DNA of 35,693 nt from Clostridia bacterium. GTDB taxonomy: Bacteria; Bacillota; Clostridia; Oscillospirales; CAG-272. How positions within the stretch are numbered: position 1 is the first letter of the stretch; every line of letters starts with the position of its first letter. The notes beneath the pieces are model-generated. The model was not told the origin of the DNA. It saw only the letters and a list, made by a program, of their open reading frames with translations, and ran no database searches. Shown here piece after piece: positions 1-7,624 of this stretch. Both the position numbers and the translations under genes were made by a program. The stretch is taken from positions 1-35,693 of the forward strand of contig JAGBEE010000032.1 of the NCBI GenBank assembly GCA_017937135.1. Reading direction: 5' to 3'.

Positions 1-16
1 ACCCATATACAAAGAG

Positions 17-64
17 AAAGAGAGAACAAATCGGTTTTATAAGCCGAAATGCTCTCTCTTTTTT
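17..64 (+). terminator. Rho-independent terminator of a gene upstream of the window
   Basis: An outer 8-bp stem pairs 17-24 (AAAGAGAG) with 54-61 (CTCTCTTT). It encloses a second 7-bp hairpin (31-37 with 41-47), and a T-run covers 59-64. The T-run direction fits a plus-strand gene ending left of the window. The branched shape is a little unusual for a terminator, so an attenuator is possible. Confidence 0.65.
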
Positions 65-77
65 CTGTTGGTATAAA

Positions 78-304
78 GTGATATTCTTTGCTGACGCAAA
101 GAGTGATATTGTCGCACAGCGACAGTGATATTGAAGCCTTGCGGCTTCAGTGATATTCTATTCGCCCTAAAACTCGGCTTTGAACGCAAATAGGCGTTAA
201 AGCCGCAATATAACTCGGCGTAAGCTGAATATCACTGCGTAGCAATAGAACTCGCCGAAGGCGAATAGAGTTAGCGCGATACTCCGTTATGAGTATCGCG
301 CTAA
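78..304. repeat. Palindromic array of short hairpins with GTGATATT linkers
   Basis: The linker GTGATATT occurs four times on the plus strand (78-85, 103-110, 125-132, 150-157). Small hairpins follow the first three copies: CTTTGC/GCAAAG, GTCGC/GCGAC and GAAGCC/GGCTTC. Around 174-205 a central nested hairpin turns the pattern over. After it the linker returns inverted four times, as AATATAAC (207-214), AATATCAC (228-235), AATAGAAC (244-251) and AATAGAGT (264-271), again separated by small hairpins. CTATTCGCC at 158-166 is the exact reverse complement of 260-268, which closes the structure. A perfect 14-bp stem with a 6-nt loop (271-304) ends it, with no T-run. No coding signal is seen. The function is unknown to me; a non-autonomous repeat element or a structured RNA are both possible. 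Confidence 0.8.
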
Positions 305-320
305 TGCGACAGCCCCTTTC

Positions 321-348
321 CCTATATCCTATATCCTACACCCTAATT
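321..348. repeat. Four 7-nt tandem units of CCTATAT type
   Basis: The units CCTATAT, CCTATAT, CCTACAC and CCTAATT follow each other without gaps. The last one overlaps the stop codon (CTA on the plus strand, TAG on the minus strand) of the MgtC-like gene. It is a short simple repeat, and I know no function for it. Confidence 0.6.
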
Positions 349-996
349 ATCATCGCATCTTTCAATTGAGTAAATAAAGTCATTTTCTCTTATAATTTCG
401 TCAAGCTGAGTTGAGGATAACTCCTTGTCAGTAATAAGAGTAGCACTATATTTAATGCTTTCACCCTCACGAACAATTATAAGCTGATTAAATCTATCAA
501 CACCAAAAATTCCCTTGATTTTCTTGTTTGCTCCATTAATCTGTAGAAAAACAATGTTTACGGAAAAATGCTTTACTGTTTTAAAGGGCGCAATTTTAAG
601 ATGAAATAGCATTTGTATACCAATCATTATAATTGTTGCGCCAAAGGCTAATATGTATAGTCTACCACCACAAGCCATACCAACACCAGCTGTTGCCCAA
701 ACACCTGCCGCTGTTGTAAGGCCCTTTATTTCTTGCTTACGGTAAATAATTATACCTGCACCCAAAAAGCCCACACCGGAAACGATTTGCGCAGCAACCC
801 TTGCCGTATCGGCATCAGGCCCAAAGCCGTATAGGCTCACAATCATCATAAGACAAGCACCAATGCTAACAAGAGTGTGTGTTCTAATTCCTGCCTCCTT
901 AAAGCGCTTTTTCCTTTCAAGGCCAATAAAAAATCCTAAAAAAGCTGACAATAATATATCAATTAACAACCAAAGCTGTGGTATTATATCCTTCAT
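343..996 (-). CDS. MgtC/SapB family membrane protein
   Basis: This 217-residue protein has the MgtC-family layout: four to five hydrophobic segments in the first 130 residues, then a soluble C-terminal domain of about 75 residues. The family signature is visible near residues 24-46, as GLERKKR followed by GIRTHTLVSIGACL, with a second glycine-rich stretch VSGVGFLGAGIIIY near residue 75. MgtC proteins sit in the cytoplasmic membrane and are linked to growth at low magnesium and control of F-type ATP synthase; in Firmicutes the exact role is mostly unproven. The ATG at 996 has GGGAGG about 9 nt upstream. The gene stands alone and diverges from the DUF523 operon. The family is clear, the physiological role is not. 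Confidence 0.9.
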   Translation of the reverse strand: MKDIIPQLWLLIDILLSAFLGFFIGLERKKRFKEAGIRTHTLVSIGACLMMIVSLYGFGPDADTARVAAQIVSGVGFLGAGIIIYRKQEIKGLTTAAGVWATAGVGMACGGRLYILAFGATIIMIGIQMLFHLKIAPFKTVKHFSVNIVFLQINGANKKIKGIFGVDRFNQLIIVREGESIKYSATLITDKELSSTQLDEIIRENDFIYSIERCDDN

Positions 997-1026
997 AAAG
1001 CATAGCCTCCCTTTATTTATCTTTTA

Positions 1027-1055
1027 TTTATATCATACTATTCAAAAAAAGTCAA
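1027..1055 (-). promoter_or_regulatory. Vegetative promoter of the MgtC-like gene
   Basis: On the minus strand TTGACT (1050-1055) and TATAAA (1027-1032) are 17 nt apart. They lie about 30 nt upstream of the ATG at 996. Confidence 0.6.
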
Positions 1056-1124
1056 CAGGTTAATTTTATTATAATATTGCAAAAGATAGGCATATATGAT
1101 AAAATAAACATAATGGAGGGCATT

Positions 1125-1553
1125 ATGGAAAAGATACTAGTAAGTGCCTGCCTTTTGGGTGTGCCTTGTCGTTATGATGGTAAGTCAAAGCCACAACAAG
1201 AGGTAATGGCATTAAAGAATAAATATGAATTAATACCCGTTTGTGCCGAGGTTTTAGGTGGACTTACCACCCCAAGAATAGGAGCAGAGATTATAGGTAA
1301 TAAGGTTATACGCAAGGATGGCGTAGATGTAACCTACGAATATAATAAGGGAGCTAACAAAATTTTGGAAATCGCTAAGGAAAACAATTGCAAAATAGCA
1401 ATTTTAAAGTCCAAAAGCCCATCCTGTGGCAAGGGCGAGGTTTATGACGGTACCTTTAAAAGAGCCTTAATTAAGGGAGATGGCATATTAACTCGTCTTT
1501 TAATTAAAAATGGCATAGCTGTGTATAGCGAAAAGGAGATAGATAAGCTGTGA
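1125..1553 (+). CDS. DUF523 family protein (short TudS-like iron-sulfur desulfidase)
   Basis: The 142-residue protein is a stand-alone DUF523 domain. It shows SACLLGVPCRYDGKSKP at residues 6-22, PVCAEVLGGLTTPR near 40-53 and KSKSPSCGKG near 95-105. The conserved cysteines match those that hold a [4Fe-4S] cluster in TudS thiouracil desulfidase, where DUF523 is joined to DUF1722. By family, a role in removing sulfur from thiolated bases or similar compounds is plausible; this is inference. I chose the ATG at 1125 because GGAGGG (1115-1120) sits just upstream and the conserved SACLLG block begins right after it; in-frame ATGs at 1077 and 1113 lack such a site. Its stop overlaps the GTG start of the next gene by 4 nt, so the two are probably translated together. 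Confidence 0.85.
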   Translation: MEKILVSACLLGVPCRYDGKSKPQQEVMALKNKYELIPVCAEVLGGLTTPRIGAEIIGNKVIRKDGVDVTYEYNKGANKILEIAKENNCKIAILKSKSPSCGKGEVYDGTFKRALIKGDGILTRLLIKNGIAVYSEKEIDKL

Positions 1554-2278
1554 AGATTATAGCAAGTGATTATGACGGAACGATAAACTACAACGGCAAA
1601 ATTAGTGATGAAGATAAATTAGCCATACAAAAGTTCAGAAAAGCAGGACATAAATTTGGCATTGTAACAGGAAGAGACGTGGACCTTGCCCAATGGATAA
1701 AGCAGGAAAACGGCTTGGAGTTTGATTTTGTTATTTGCTGTACAGGTGGCGTTATTAAAGACGGTGATGGTAAAATTATTTACCAAAAGAAGGGAGAAAT
1801 AGGACCCTTTATAGGCGATATAATTGAAAAGGCAAAAGAGCTTGGTGCCTACGGCTTTGCAATAGGAGATGTACTTCTAAAATGCATAATTGACATAAAG
1901 GGGAAAATCCCCTCACAGCTTGATGCGTTAAGTAGCTTTACTCACGCAAATACAGGCTTTACAAGGGACGAAAATGCAACAGCATTTGCAAAATATGTAA
2001 ACGAAAATTATGGGGATAAAATTAGCGCTCACCAAAATGGAACAGCAGTTGATATGCCCCCTGCATATGTTTCAAAGGTAACTGGAATTTATGAGTACGC
2101 AGGGCTTTTTGATAGTCCCGAAATTTACACAGTGGGCGACAATATAAACGACATACCTATGATAGAGGAGTTTTGTGGCTTTGCAGTATCAAATGCAAGG
2201 GACGAGGTAAAGCAAAGGGCAAAGCACCAATGCAATCGAATTGCCGATATGATAGAGTATTTATTGGAGGAAAAATAA
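1550..2278 (+). CDS. HAD superfamily (Cof-type) phosphatase
   Basis: This 242-residue HAD hydrolase has motif I as DYDGTINYNG (nucleophile Asp near residue 7), motif II as GIVTGRD near residue 37, and motif IV as VGDNINDIPMI near 200. The long cap between motifs II and IV fits the Cof/YwpJ group, which dephosphorylates sugar phosphates, flavin mononucleotide, pyridoxal phosphate or similar metabolites. The substrate cannot be read from sequence. It starts with GTG at 1550 inside the stop of the DUF523 gene (GTGA overlap), with an AAGGAG-type site at about 1533-1538. The HD-domain gene follows with no gap, so the three genes form one transcription unit. Confidence 0.85.
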   Translation: MKIIASDYDGTINYNGKISDEDKLAIQKFRKAGHKFGIVTGRDVDLAQWIKQENGLEFDFVICCTGGVIKDGDGKIIYQKKGEIGPFIGDIIEKAKELGAYGFAIGDVLLKCIIDIKGKIPSQLDALSSFTHANTGFTRDENATAFAKYVNENYGDKISAHQNGTAVDMPPAYVSKVTGIYEYAGLFDSPEIYTVGDNINDIPMIEEFCGFAVSNARDEVKQRAKHQCNRIADMIEYLLEEK

Positions 2279-2881
2279 ATGAACGCAAGAGACAGATTTA
2301 TCGAAATTTTCAAGTCAAAAATAAAAAGAGAGGGCGCAGACAAGCTTCTTGATTTTATAATGTCCCCATCCTCTGATTTTTTCACAGCCCCTGCAAGCGC
2401 AAGATATCATAGCGCATACGAGGGAGGCTTGTGCGAGCATTCATTAAACGTATATGATTGCCTTTGCGCATATCTTGACAGAGATGTAGCAAGAGAAAAA
2501 TACGGACTTAATTATAGTGATGAAACAATAGCGATAGTTTCACTTTTGCACGACCTTTGCAAAATGAATGTATATAAGGTTAGCTATCGCAATGTAAAAA
2601 ACGAGCAGGGCACTTGGGAAAAGGTACCATACTTTGAATTTGACGACACCCTACCATATGGACACGGCGAAAAAAGCGTATATATGATAACCCCCTTTAT
2701 GAAGCTAACAAGAGAAGAGGCATTTGCAATAAGATATCATATGGGCTTTTCAAATGTAGAAACACAAATGGCAATAAATTCAGTTGGCAAGGCATTTGAA
2801 ATGTTCCCACTCGCGTTTGCTTTATCCACAGCCGATATGGAGGCTACATACTATATTGAAAGCGATAGAAGAAAGAAATAA
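2279..2881 (+). CDS. HD-domain phosphohydrolase
   Basis: The 200-residue protein carries an HD-type metal site: an early His in YHSAYEGGLCEHSLNVYD (residues 41-58), the HD pair in VSLLHDLCKM (about 87-96), and later His residues in GHGEKSVYM and RYHMGFS. Such proteins cleave phosphate esters, often of nucleotides or second messengers; the substrate here is unknown. The ATG directly abuts the TAA of the HAD gene, with GGAGGAAAAATAA upstream. As the last gene of the DUF523-HAD-HD unit it ends at a bidirectional terminator. The context suggests a small salvage or detoxification unit, but that is inference. Confidence 0.8.
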   Translation: MNARDRFIEIFKSKIKREGADKLLDFIMSPSSDFFTAPASARYHSAYEGGLCEHSLNVYDCLCAYLDRDVAREKYGLNYSDETIAIVSLLHDLCKMNVYKVSYRNVKNEQGTWEKVPYFEFDDTLPYGHGEKSVYMITPFMKLTREEAFAIRYHMGFSNVETQMAINSVGKAFEMFPLAFALSTADMEATYYIESDRRKK

Positions 2882-2883
2882 AA

Positions 2884-2917
2884 CAAAAAATCACCTCAAA
2901 TTGAGGTGATTTTTTCT
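2884..2917. terminator. Bidirectional terminator between convergent genes
   Basis: AAAAAATCACCTC and GAGGTGATTTTTT form a perfect stem around a short AAATT loop. A-run and T-run on opposite sides let it stop both the HD-domain gene and the minus-strand lipoprotein gene. Confidence 0.9.
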
Positions 2918-4363
2918 TTATTCAGTTACAGGCTTGTTTAGTGTAGCAGTAATGGAAATTTTATCCTCTGGAATAGGAATGTCTGTTACAACAGCCTTTG
3001 ATACTAAAAACTCCTCAACCATAGTGTACATTACATTATCGTAAATGTACTGTGGACCAAGCTTTTCAACAAAAATGTTAGCAGAAGTAAGAGCAGTAGC
3101 CTCGTCTAAGCCCTGATAAGACATATAATATGATTTGTAGTAATCAAGTAAATTTGTTTTTTCATTTTGGAGCATAGCATCGGTAGGAATTAAATTGTAT
3201 TGCTTGCTAAGAGAGTAATAAATAAGCTCACCCTTCATGCTTGACTTTACATATTCCTCACGAGTCATACCGTGTTGCTTTTGGAGATACTCATCGACTG
3301 TTTGCTTGTAATTTTCGTAGTATTCAGGCTCTAATTTTTCAAGGTTTGCCATATGCTGCTTATATTCATAGCTCGGATACTCTAAAACCTCACTATTTTT
3401 AAGAATATAATCGTAAACAGTAGCTAAAATATAATCCTTTCTTATAGCTTCCTCAAGCTCCTTAGTAGTAGTGTAATTAGAGAAGTATGTTTTAACAAAG
3501 GCATTGTCATAAATAGGAGCCTCGTAGAGAGATTTTATAGTAACCTCAAAAAGAACGGTTTGTCCCTTTAGATCGAGCTTTTCATCACCGGTTTCGTAAT
3601 CGTCAGGGAAGGTTGCATTAAATGAAAACTCTTGATTTAAGAGCTTGCCAATCAAGTTGTTTTCAAAGTCCTCAATTGCTAAGTGAGAGCCAAGGTAATA
3701 GCTTGATGCATCTGATTTATCAAATGGGTCAAGCTCCTTTCCGTCGTCACCCTTCTTTTTGTTTCCGTCCTTATCAAGAAGGTATCCCTTGTAAGAAACG
3801 CTGACAACGTCACCAACCTTGGTAACCTTATTTACTGGCTGAATTTCAATATATACGTGCTTGTCCTTATATTCGGATAAATAGAAATCAGAAAGCTCTG
3901 TAGCGCCCGTTCCATCAGGCTTTGGCTTGTATTCAGCTCTTGCTGCTGAATCACCAATGCTTTTTCCAATGATAAGTCCTTCAATAGCTGAGCAAATAGT
4001 ACCAGCGCCTAAATTTTTAACAAGGTGATTTTCGAGAGTAACGCTTGGCTCCTCGGCTTGAACTATATATTCCTTGCCTGTCTTTTCATCAACAAGTACA
4101 TTTTCCTCATAGAGCTTAAAGTTAACATAAATATCATCGCCAGGCTCAATTTTGTACTCTGTGGCATACTTAAGTAGGTAGGAGTCTATTGCTGCTTGTA
4201 AAGAAATTAAATCAAAATCAAGCTTATGTCCAACAGCGTCCTCTGGTAATTTAATAAATTCAGAAAAATCGTCGTAGTCGTAGTTTATCTCGCTTCTAAA
4301 GCATGATGTAAGTGAAAATGCCATCAAAGCAACAAGAAGCAAGCAAATAAGGCTTTTTTTCAT
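2918..4363 (-). CDS. Exported trigger-factor-like FKBP lipoprotein (peptidyl-prolyl isomerase)
   Basis: The 481-residue precursor has a lipoprotein signal peptide (MKKS, hydrophobic stretch, LTSC with Cys21), so it should be anchored on the outer face of the membrane. Residues 183-280 form an FKBP-type isomerase domain (GDVVSVSYKGYLL, later YYLGSHLAIEDFENNLIG and VLFEVTIKSL). Residues 72-178 show a weaker copy of the same pattern (GDDIYVNFKL, LGAGTICSAIEGLIIGKSIGD, VYIEIQPVNKV). About 200 helical residues follow, resembling the trigger-factor or SurA/PrsA chaperone arm. The likely role is folding of exported proteins. The ATG at 4363 has GGAGG 4-5 nt upstream and overlaps the stop of the membrane-protein gene by 4 nt, so the two are coupled. 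Cytoplasmic trigger factor is excluded by the signal peptide. Confidence 0.8.
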   Translation of the reverse strand: MKKSLICLLLVALMAFSLTSCFRSEINYDYDDFSEFIKLPEDAVGHKLDFDLISLQAAIDSYLLKYATEYKIEPGDDIYVNFKLYEENVLVDEKTGKEYIVQAEEPSVTLENHLVKNLGAGTICSAIEGLIIGKSIGDSAARAEYKPKPDGTGATELSDFYLSEYKDKHVYIEIQPVNKVTKVGDVVSVSYKGYLLDKDGNKKKGDDGKELDPFDKSDASSYYLGSHLAIEDFENNLIGKLLNQEFSFNATFPDDYETGDEKLDLKGQTVLFEVTIKSLYEAPIYDNAFVKTYFSNYTTTKELEEAIRKDYILATVYDYILKNSEVLEYPSYEYKQHMANLEKLEPEYYENYKQTVDEYLQKQHGMTREEYVKSSMKGELIYYSLSKQYNLIPTDAMLQNEKTNLLDYYKSYYMSYQGLDEATALTSANIFVEKLGPQYIYDNVMYTMVEEFLVSKAVVTDIPIPEDKISITATLNKPVTE

Positions 4364-5160
4364 ATTTCCTCCAACAAATTATCAGTATTTGTATCTTTAA
4401 TTTTTTTCATATTAGTCTTACTAATCTTACCCGAGCCCTGCTCAAATTTGTAGCAAAGAAGGTAGGTAAAGTAATAAACGATATATTGAAGAACAAAATA
4501 AAATACAATGTAGTTAAAGTATTCAAGTAAAATGTCAGCAAGATCAGACGGATAGATACCGTAAAGAAAGACATCTGCTTCGATAAGAAATGGCAAAACA
4601 ACAAAGAATGTAAGATATAGGAAGTAAAATCCAAATATAATAAGCGACATAATAATCATCGCCCTTTGAATAGGATTCTTCCACGAAATAAATTTCTCAA
4701 TTTTTCTTGCGCCATTTTTAGTTAATACATGTGTTAAGAATGCAACAAGCAATGCAGGCAATACCTGAGATATTATACATTGACCAAGGCACATATATAC
4801 TGCCATTAAAAATGCTTCTATACCAAAAGCCTCGCCAACAGTGGCAGACTCAGCCGCTGCAACGATAGAGGAGGCAATGGTTTGATAAATATAGGAAATT
4901 CCAACGGAAATACCAAATATCAAAAATGATTTACAAGCCTCAAGCGGTTTAAACCTTGAGAATGAGTAAATTATAATTCCATAACCGGTAAATAGTGAAA
5001 CTAAATTAAAAAATCTTTTCAAATATCCTGAAAAGGTGATTAGCATTGACGGCTCAACAACATATTCACTCAAAAAATAATTAAGTAACGAGAATAAAAC
5101 CGCTAAGATAGCTGTTGAGGAAACTGCTATAATTGAAAATTTGATAAATTTCTTGCTCAT
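4360..5160 (-). CDS. Multi-pass membrane protein of unknown function
   Basis: I do not recognise this 266-residue protein. It has about six hydrophobic segments (roughly residues 8-30, 45-66, 77-105, 112-146, 166-196 and 212-240) and a lysine-rich cytoplasmic-looking tail. No catalytic motif or transporter signature stands out. It is the first gene of a two-gene minus-strand unit and overlaps the FKBP lipoprotein gene by 4 nt, so a shared role at the membrane, such as help with exported-protein folding, is possible but unproven. The ATG at 5160 is preceded by GAGG with a short spacer. Confidence 0.7.
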   Translation of the reverse strand: MSKKFIKFSIIAVSSTAILAVLFSLLNYFLSEYVVEPSMLITFSGYLKRFFNLVSLFTGYGIIIYSFSRFKPLEACKSFLIFGISVGISYIYQTIASSIVAAAESATVGEAFGIEAFLMAVYMCLGQCIISQVLPALLVAFLTHVLTKNGARKIEKFISWKNPIQRAMIIMSLIIFGFYFLYLTFFVVLPFLIEADVFLYGIYPSDLADILLEYFNYIVFYFVLQYIVYYFTYLLCYKFEQGSGKISKTNMKKIKDTNTDNLLEEI

Positions 5161-5207
5161 AAAACCTCATATGTTTGTAATATATATTCAATGTACACGC
5201 AAGTCAT

Positions 5208-5218
5208 ATTTTATCACA
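5208..5218 (-). promoter_or_regulatory. Possible extended -10 promoter element
   Basis: On the minus strand TGTGA is followed by TAAAAT (5208-5213), an extended -10 form also seen upstream of the first SGNH gene at 6226-6236. No good -35 box is visible. It lies about 50 nt upstream of the membrane-protein start. Confidence 0.35.
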
Positions 5219-5292
5219 CTTTTATATAAAAATAAAGTGTATTTTTTAAAATCTTTGAAAAAATTCAGAAAACTTTCACAAAAGGAGCAAAT

Positions 5293-6201
5293 ATGAGGCT
5301 TGAAAATGAATTAGATTACACCACTCTTAGCGAAAAATTAAACGAATTAGCAAAAAGATATGAAAACATAAGCTTTTCATATCTCGGAGCGAGCGTTTTA
5401 GGAAAATCAATTCCCCTAATCACCTTAGGAGACAGAAGTGCAACAAAAAGCGTTTTATATGTAAGCACCCACCACGCAAGTGAAAACATATGCACAAGCG
5501 TGCTTTTAAAATTTATCGAGGAATATTTAAATGCCTATATGCGTTTTGGGCAGATATGTCAAATAAATCTTCGCTATCTTTTTAAAATGAGAAAAATCTA
5601 TATAATTCCAATGCTAAATCCTGACGGAGTAGATTACAGGCTTAACGGATTAGATGATAAAAATCCACTAAAGGACAGAATTTTAGCCTATAATGGCTCA
5701 GATGATTTTTCAAAATGGAATGCTAATGCAAGGGGTGTTGACTTAAATCACAATTACGATGCTTATTTTAACGAATACAAGGAGCTTGAAAGAGAAAGAG
5801 AAATAATGCCGGGGCCAACTAAATATAGTGGCGAATATCCGGAAAGCGAGCCCGAGGTTATGGCTCTTTGCAATTTTATAAGATATAATTCAGATGAGCT
5901 TGATGGAATAATTACCCTTCATTCACAGGGCGAGGAAATATATTTTTCATCAAACGGACAAATCCCCGAAAGGAGCAAGCACCTATCTAAAATAATTTCA
6001 AGAATGACAGGATATAAATTGAGCACACCACAGGATACAGCATCATACGGAGGACTAAGTGACTGGTTTATAAAGGAATTTAATAAGCCCTCGTTCACGA
6101 TAGAATGTGGCAAGGGAATAAATCCATTACCCATTAGTGAGACAACGAGCATATACGCAAAATTAAGAGAGCTTTTATTCACTTTTCCAATACTTTTCTA
6201 A
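5293..6201 (+). CDS. M14 family zinc carboxypeptidase (likely gamma-D-glutamyl-diamino acid peptidase type)
   Basis: This 302-residue protein has the M14 catalytic set. HASE in THHASENI (residues 56-63) gives the first Zn ligands (HxxE), LHSQGEE near 211 gives the third, and the catalytic Glu lies in FTIECGKG near 275. The N-x-N substrate region reads NARGVDLNHNYDAY, with His where many members carry Arg. Related Firmicutes enzymes cut gamma-D-glutamyl-diaminopimelate bonds in peptidoglycan stems, for recycling or sporulation. No signal peptide is visible, so it probably acts in the cytoplasm on muropeptides. The ATG follows AAAGGAGCAAAT. The gene stands alone upstream of two SGNH hydrolases. 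Confidence 0.85.
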   Translation: MRLENELDYTTLSEKLNELAKRYENISFSYLGASVLGKSIPLITLGDRSATKSVLYVSTHHASENICTSVLLKFIEEYLNAYMRFGQICQINLRYLFKMRKIYIIPMLNPDGVDYRLNGLDDKNPLKDRILAYNGSDDFSKWNANARGVDLNHNYDAYFNEYKELEREREIMPGPTKYSGEYPESEPEVMALCNFIRYNSDELDGIITLHSQGEEIYFSSNGQIPERSKHLSKIISRMTGYKLSTPQDTASYGGLSDWFIKEFNKPSFTIECGKGINPLPISETTSIYAKLRELLFTFPILF

Positions 6202-6208
6202 AAACCTA

Positions 6209-6236
6209 TTGAAAAATTTTTTTAGTGTGATAAAAT
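6209..6236 (+). promoter_or_regulatory. Promoter of the tandem SGNH hydrolase genes
   Basis: TTGAAA (6209-6214) and TAAAAT (6231-6236) are 16 nt apart. TGTGA just before the -10 box adds an extended -10 contact. It lies about 50 nt upstream of the first SGNH start. Confidence 0.55.
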
Positions 6237-6288
6237 GTTCTTTGAAGGGCAATTAGCGCTTCAATTTATATTAAAGAGGTAAAAAGCA

Positions 6289-6945
6289 ATGGAACTCAAG
6301 GGAAAAGTAATAAACTTTTTGGGCGATAGCATTACAGAGGGCGTAGGTGCTTCATCAACAGAAAAGAATTATGTTAGCTTAATGGAAAAAAGCTGTGAGC
6401 TTAAAGAAGCAAGAAACTACGGTATAGGTGGAACGAGAATTGCAAGACAAAGCGTAATGAGCGACTCTCCATTTGATAACGATTTCAATATGCGCGCCGA
6501 TATAATGGAGGATGCAGACCTTGTCGTAGTATTCGGTGGAACAAACGACTACGGTCACGGTCAGGCAGAGCTTGGTAAATTCAGTGACAGAGAGGTGTTT
6601 ACCTTCTACGGAGCTATGCACACTCTTTGCTTAAAGCTCATTAAAAAATATACAAGCAACAAAATAGTATTTTTAACCCCGCTACATAGAATGAATGAGG
6701 ACACAATGCAAGGCACATGGAAGCCCGAGGGCGTAGAGCAAAGGCCACTTATTGATTATGTAAACGCTATAAGAGAGGTATGCGAATATTATTCAATTCC
6801 TGTGCTTGACATGTACAAGGAGGGGCAAATGCCTGGCAACGTATGGACTTGGTGTGAAAAATATATGCCAGACGGACTCCATCCAAACGATAAGGGCTAT
6901 GAAATAATTGCTAATAAGCTAAAGAAATTCCTTGAGAATCTATAA
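6289..6945 (+). CDS. SGNH/GDSL-type esterase, first tandem copy
   Basis: This 218-residue single-domain hydrolase has all four SGNH blocks: GDSITEG with the nucleophile Ser near residue 14, the Gly in GIGGTRIA, GGTNDYGHG with the block III Asn, and DGLHPND with the catalytic Asp and His near 198-201. There is no signal peptide, so it is probably cytoplasmic. Such enzymes usually remove acetyl or other acyl groups from sugars; the substrate is not evident. AAAGAGG precedes the ATG. Only 9 nt separate it from the second copy, which keeps the same motifs and C-terminal MPDGLHPND block, so the pair arose by duplication. Confidence 0.85.
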   Translation: MELKGKVINFLGDSITEGVGASSTEKNYVSLMEKSCELKEARNYGIGGTRIARQSVMSDSPFDNDFNMRADIMEDADLVVVFGGTNDYGHGQAELGKFSDREVFTFYGAMHTLCLKLIKKYTSNKIVFLTPLHRMNEDTMQGTWKPEGVEQRPLIDYVNAIREVCEYYSIPVLDMYKEGQMPGNVWTWCEKYMPDGLHPNDKGYEIIANKLKKFLENL

Positions 6946-6954
6946 GGTGACGCT

Positions 6955-7617
6955 ATGGAATTAAAGGGTAAGAAAATAAATTTTATTGGAGATAGCATTA
7001 CAGAGGGGGCAAGAGTTGATTCACCAGATAACTTTTTCCCTAATATAATAAAACGAAACGCGCAGCTTGCCGAGGCAAGAAACTACGGAGTTGGTGGTAG
7101 CCGAATTGCAAGAGTGCCAAACCCACAAAATATTCCCTCAGACGAGGACTTTAACCTTCGCGCAAGGAGAATGGACCCAGATGTTGACGTAATAGTTGTG
7201 TTTGGTGGCACAAATGATTTTGGACACGCAACCATTCCCTTAGGAATACCAAGCGATAAGGATGAATATACCTTCTATGGAGCGCTTGACACCCTTTGCT
7301 TATATCTTATAAACAATTATCCCGATAAGCAAATTGTGTTTATGACACCACTACATAGATTAAACGAGGACCTTGATTATAATAAAAGAGTAGAGGAAAA
7401 GCTTCCCACAGCAGCACCGCTTAGTGACTTTGTAAAGGCAATAAGAGCTGTTTGTGAGCGCTATTCTATTCCTGTGCTTGATATGTATAGAGATAGCGAA
7501 ATGTATGCGCGCGTTTGGGCGTGGTGCGAAAAATATATGCCTGATGGACTCCACCCAAATGACGAGGGACAAAAGATAATCGCAAGCAAGCTTCAAAAAT
7601 TTCTTGAAAGACTGTAA
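6955..7617 (+). CDS. SGNH/GDSL-type esterase, second tandem copy
   Basis: A 220-residue paralogue of the preceding gene. It shares GDSITEG (Ser near residue 14), NYGVGGSRIA, VVFGGTNDFGHA, MTPLHR, IPVLDMY and MPDGLHPND with the first copy, while the regions between have diverged. The catalytic Ser, Gly, Asn and Asp/His set is intact, so both copies should be active. The divergence suggests a different acyl substrate rather than a recent copy. AAGGTGACGCT precedes the ATG. It probably shares a transcript with the first copy, ending at the hairpin just downstream. Confidence 0.85.
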   Translation: MELKGKKINFIGDSITEGARVDSPDNFFPNIIKRNAQLAEARNYGVGGSRIARVPNPQNIPSDEDFNLRARRMDPDVDVIVVFGGTNDFGHATIPLGIPSDKDEYTFYGALDTLCLYLINNYPDKQIVFMTPLHRLNEDLDYNKRVEEKLPTAAPLSDFVKAIRAVCERYSIPVLDMYRDSEMYARVWAWCEKYMPDGLHPNDEGQKIIASKLQKFLERL

Positions 7618-7624
7618 CAAAGCA

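Noticed and set aside
78-304. CRISPR array
   Set aside because: Linkers are only 8 bp, the spacing holds self-complementary hairpins rather than unique spacers, orientation flips midway, and there are no cas genes.
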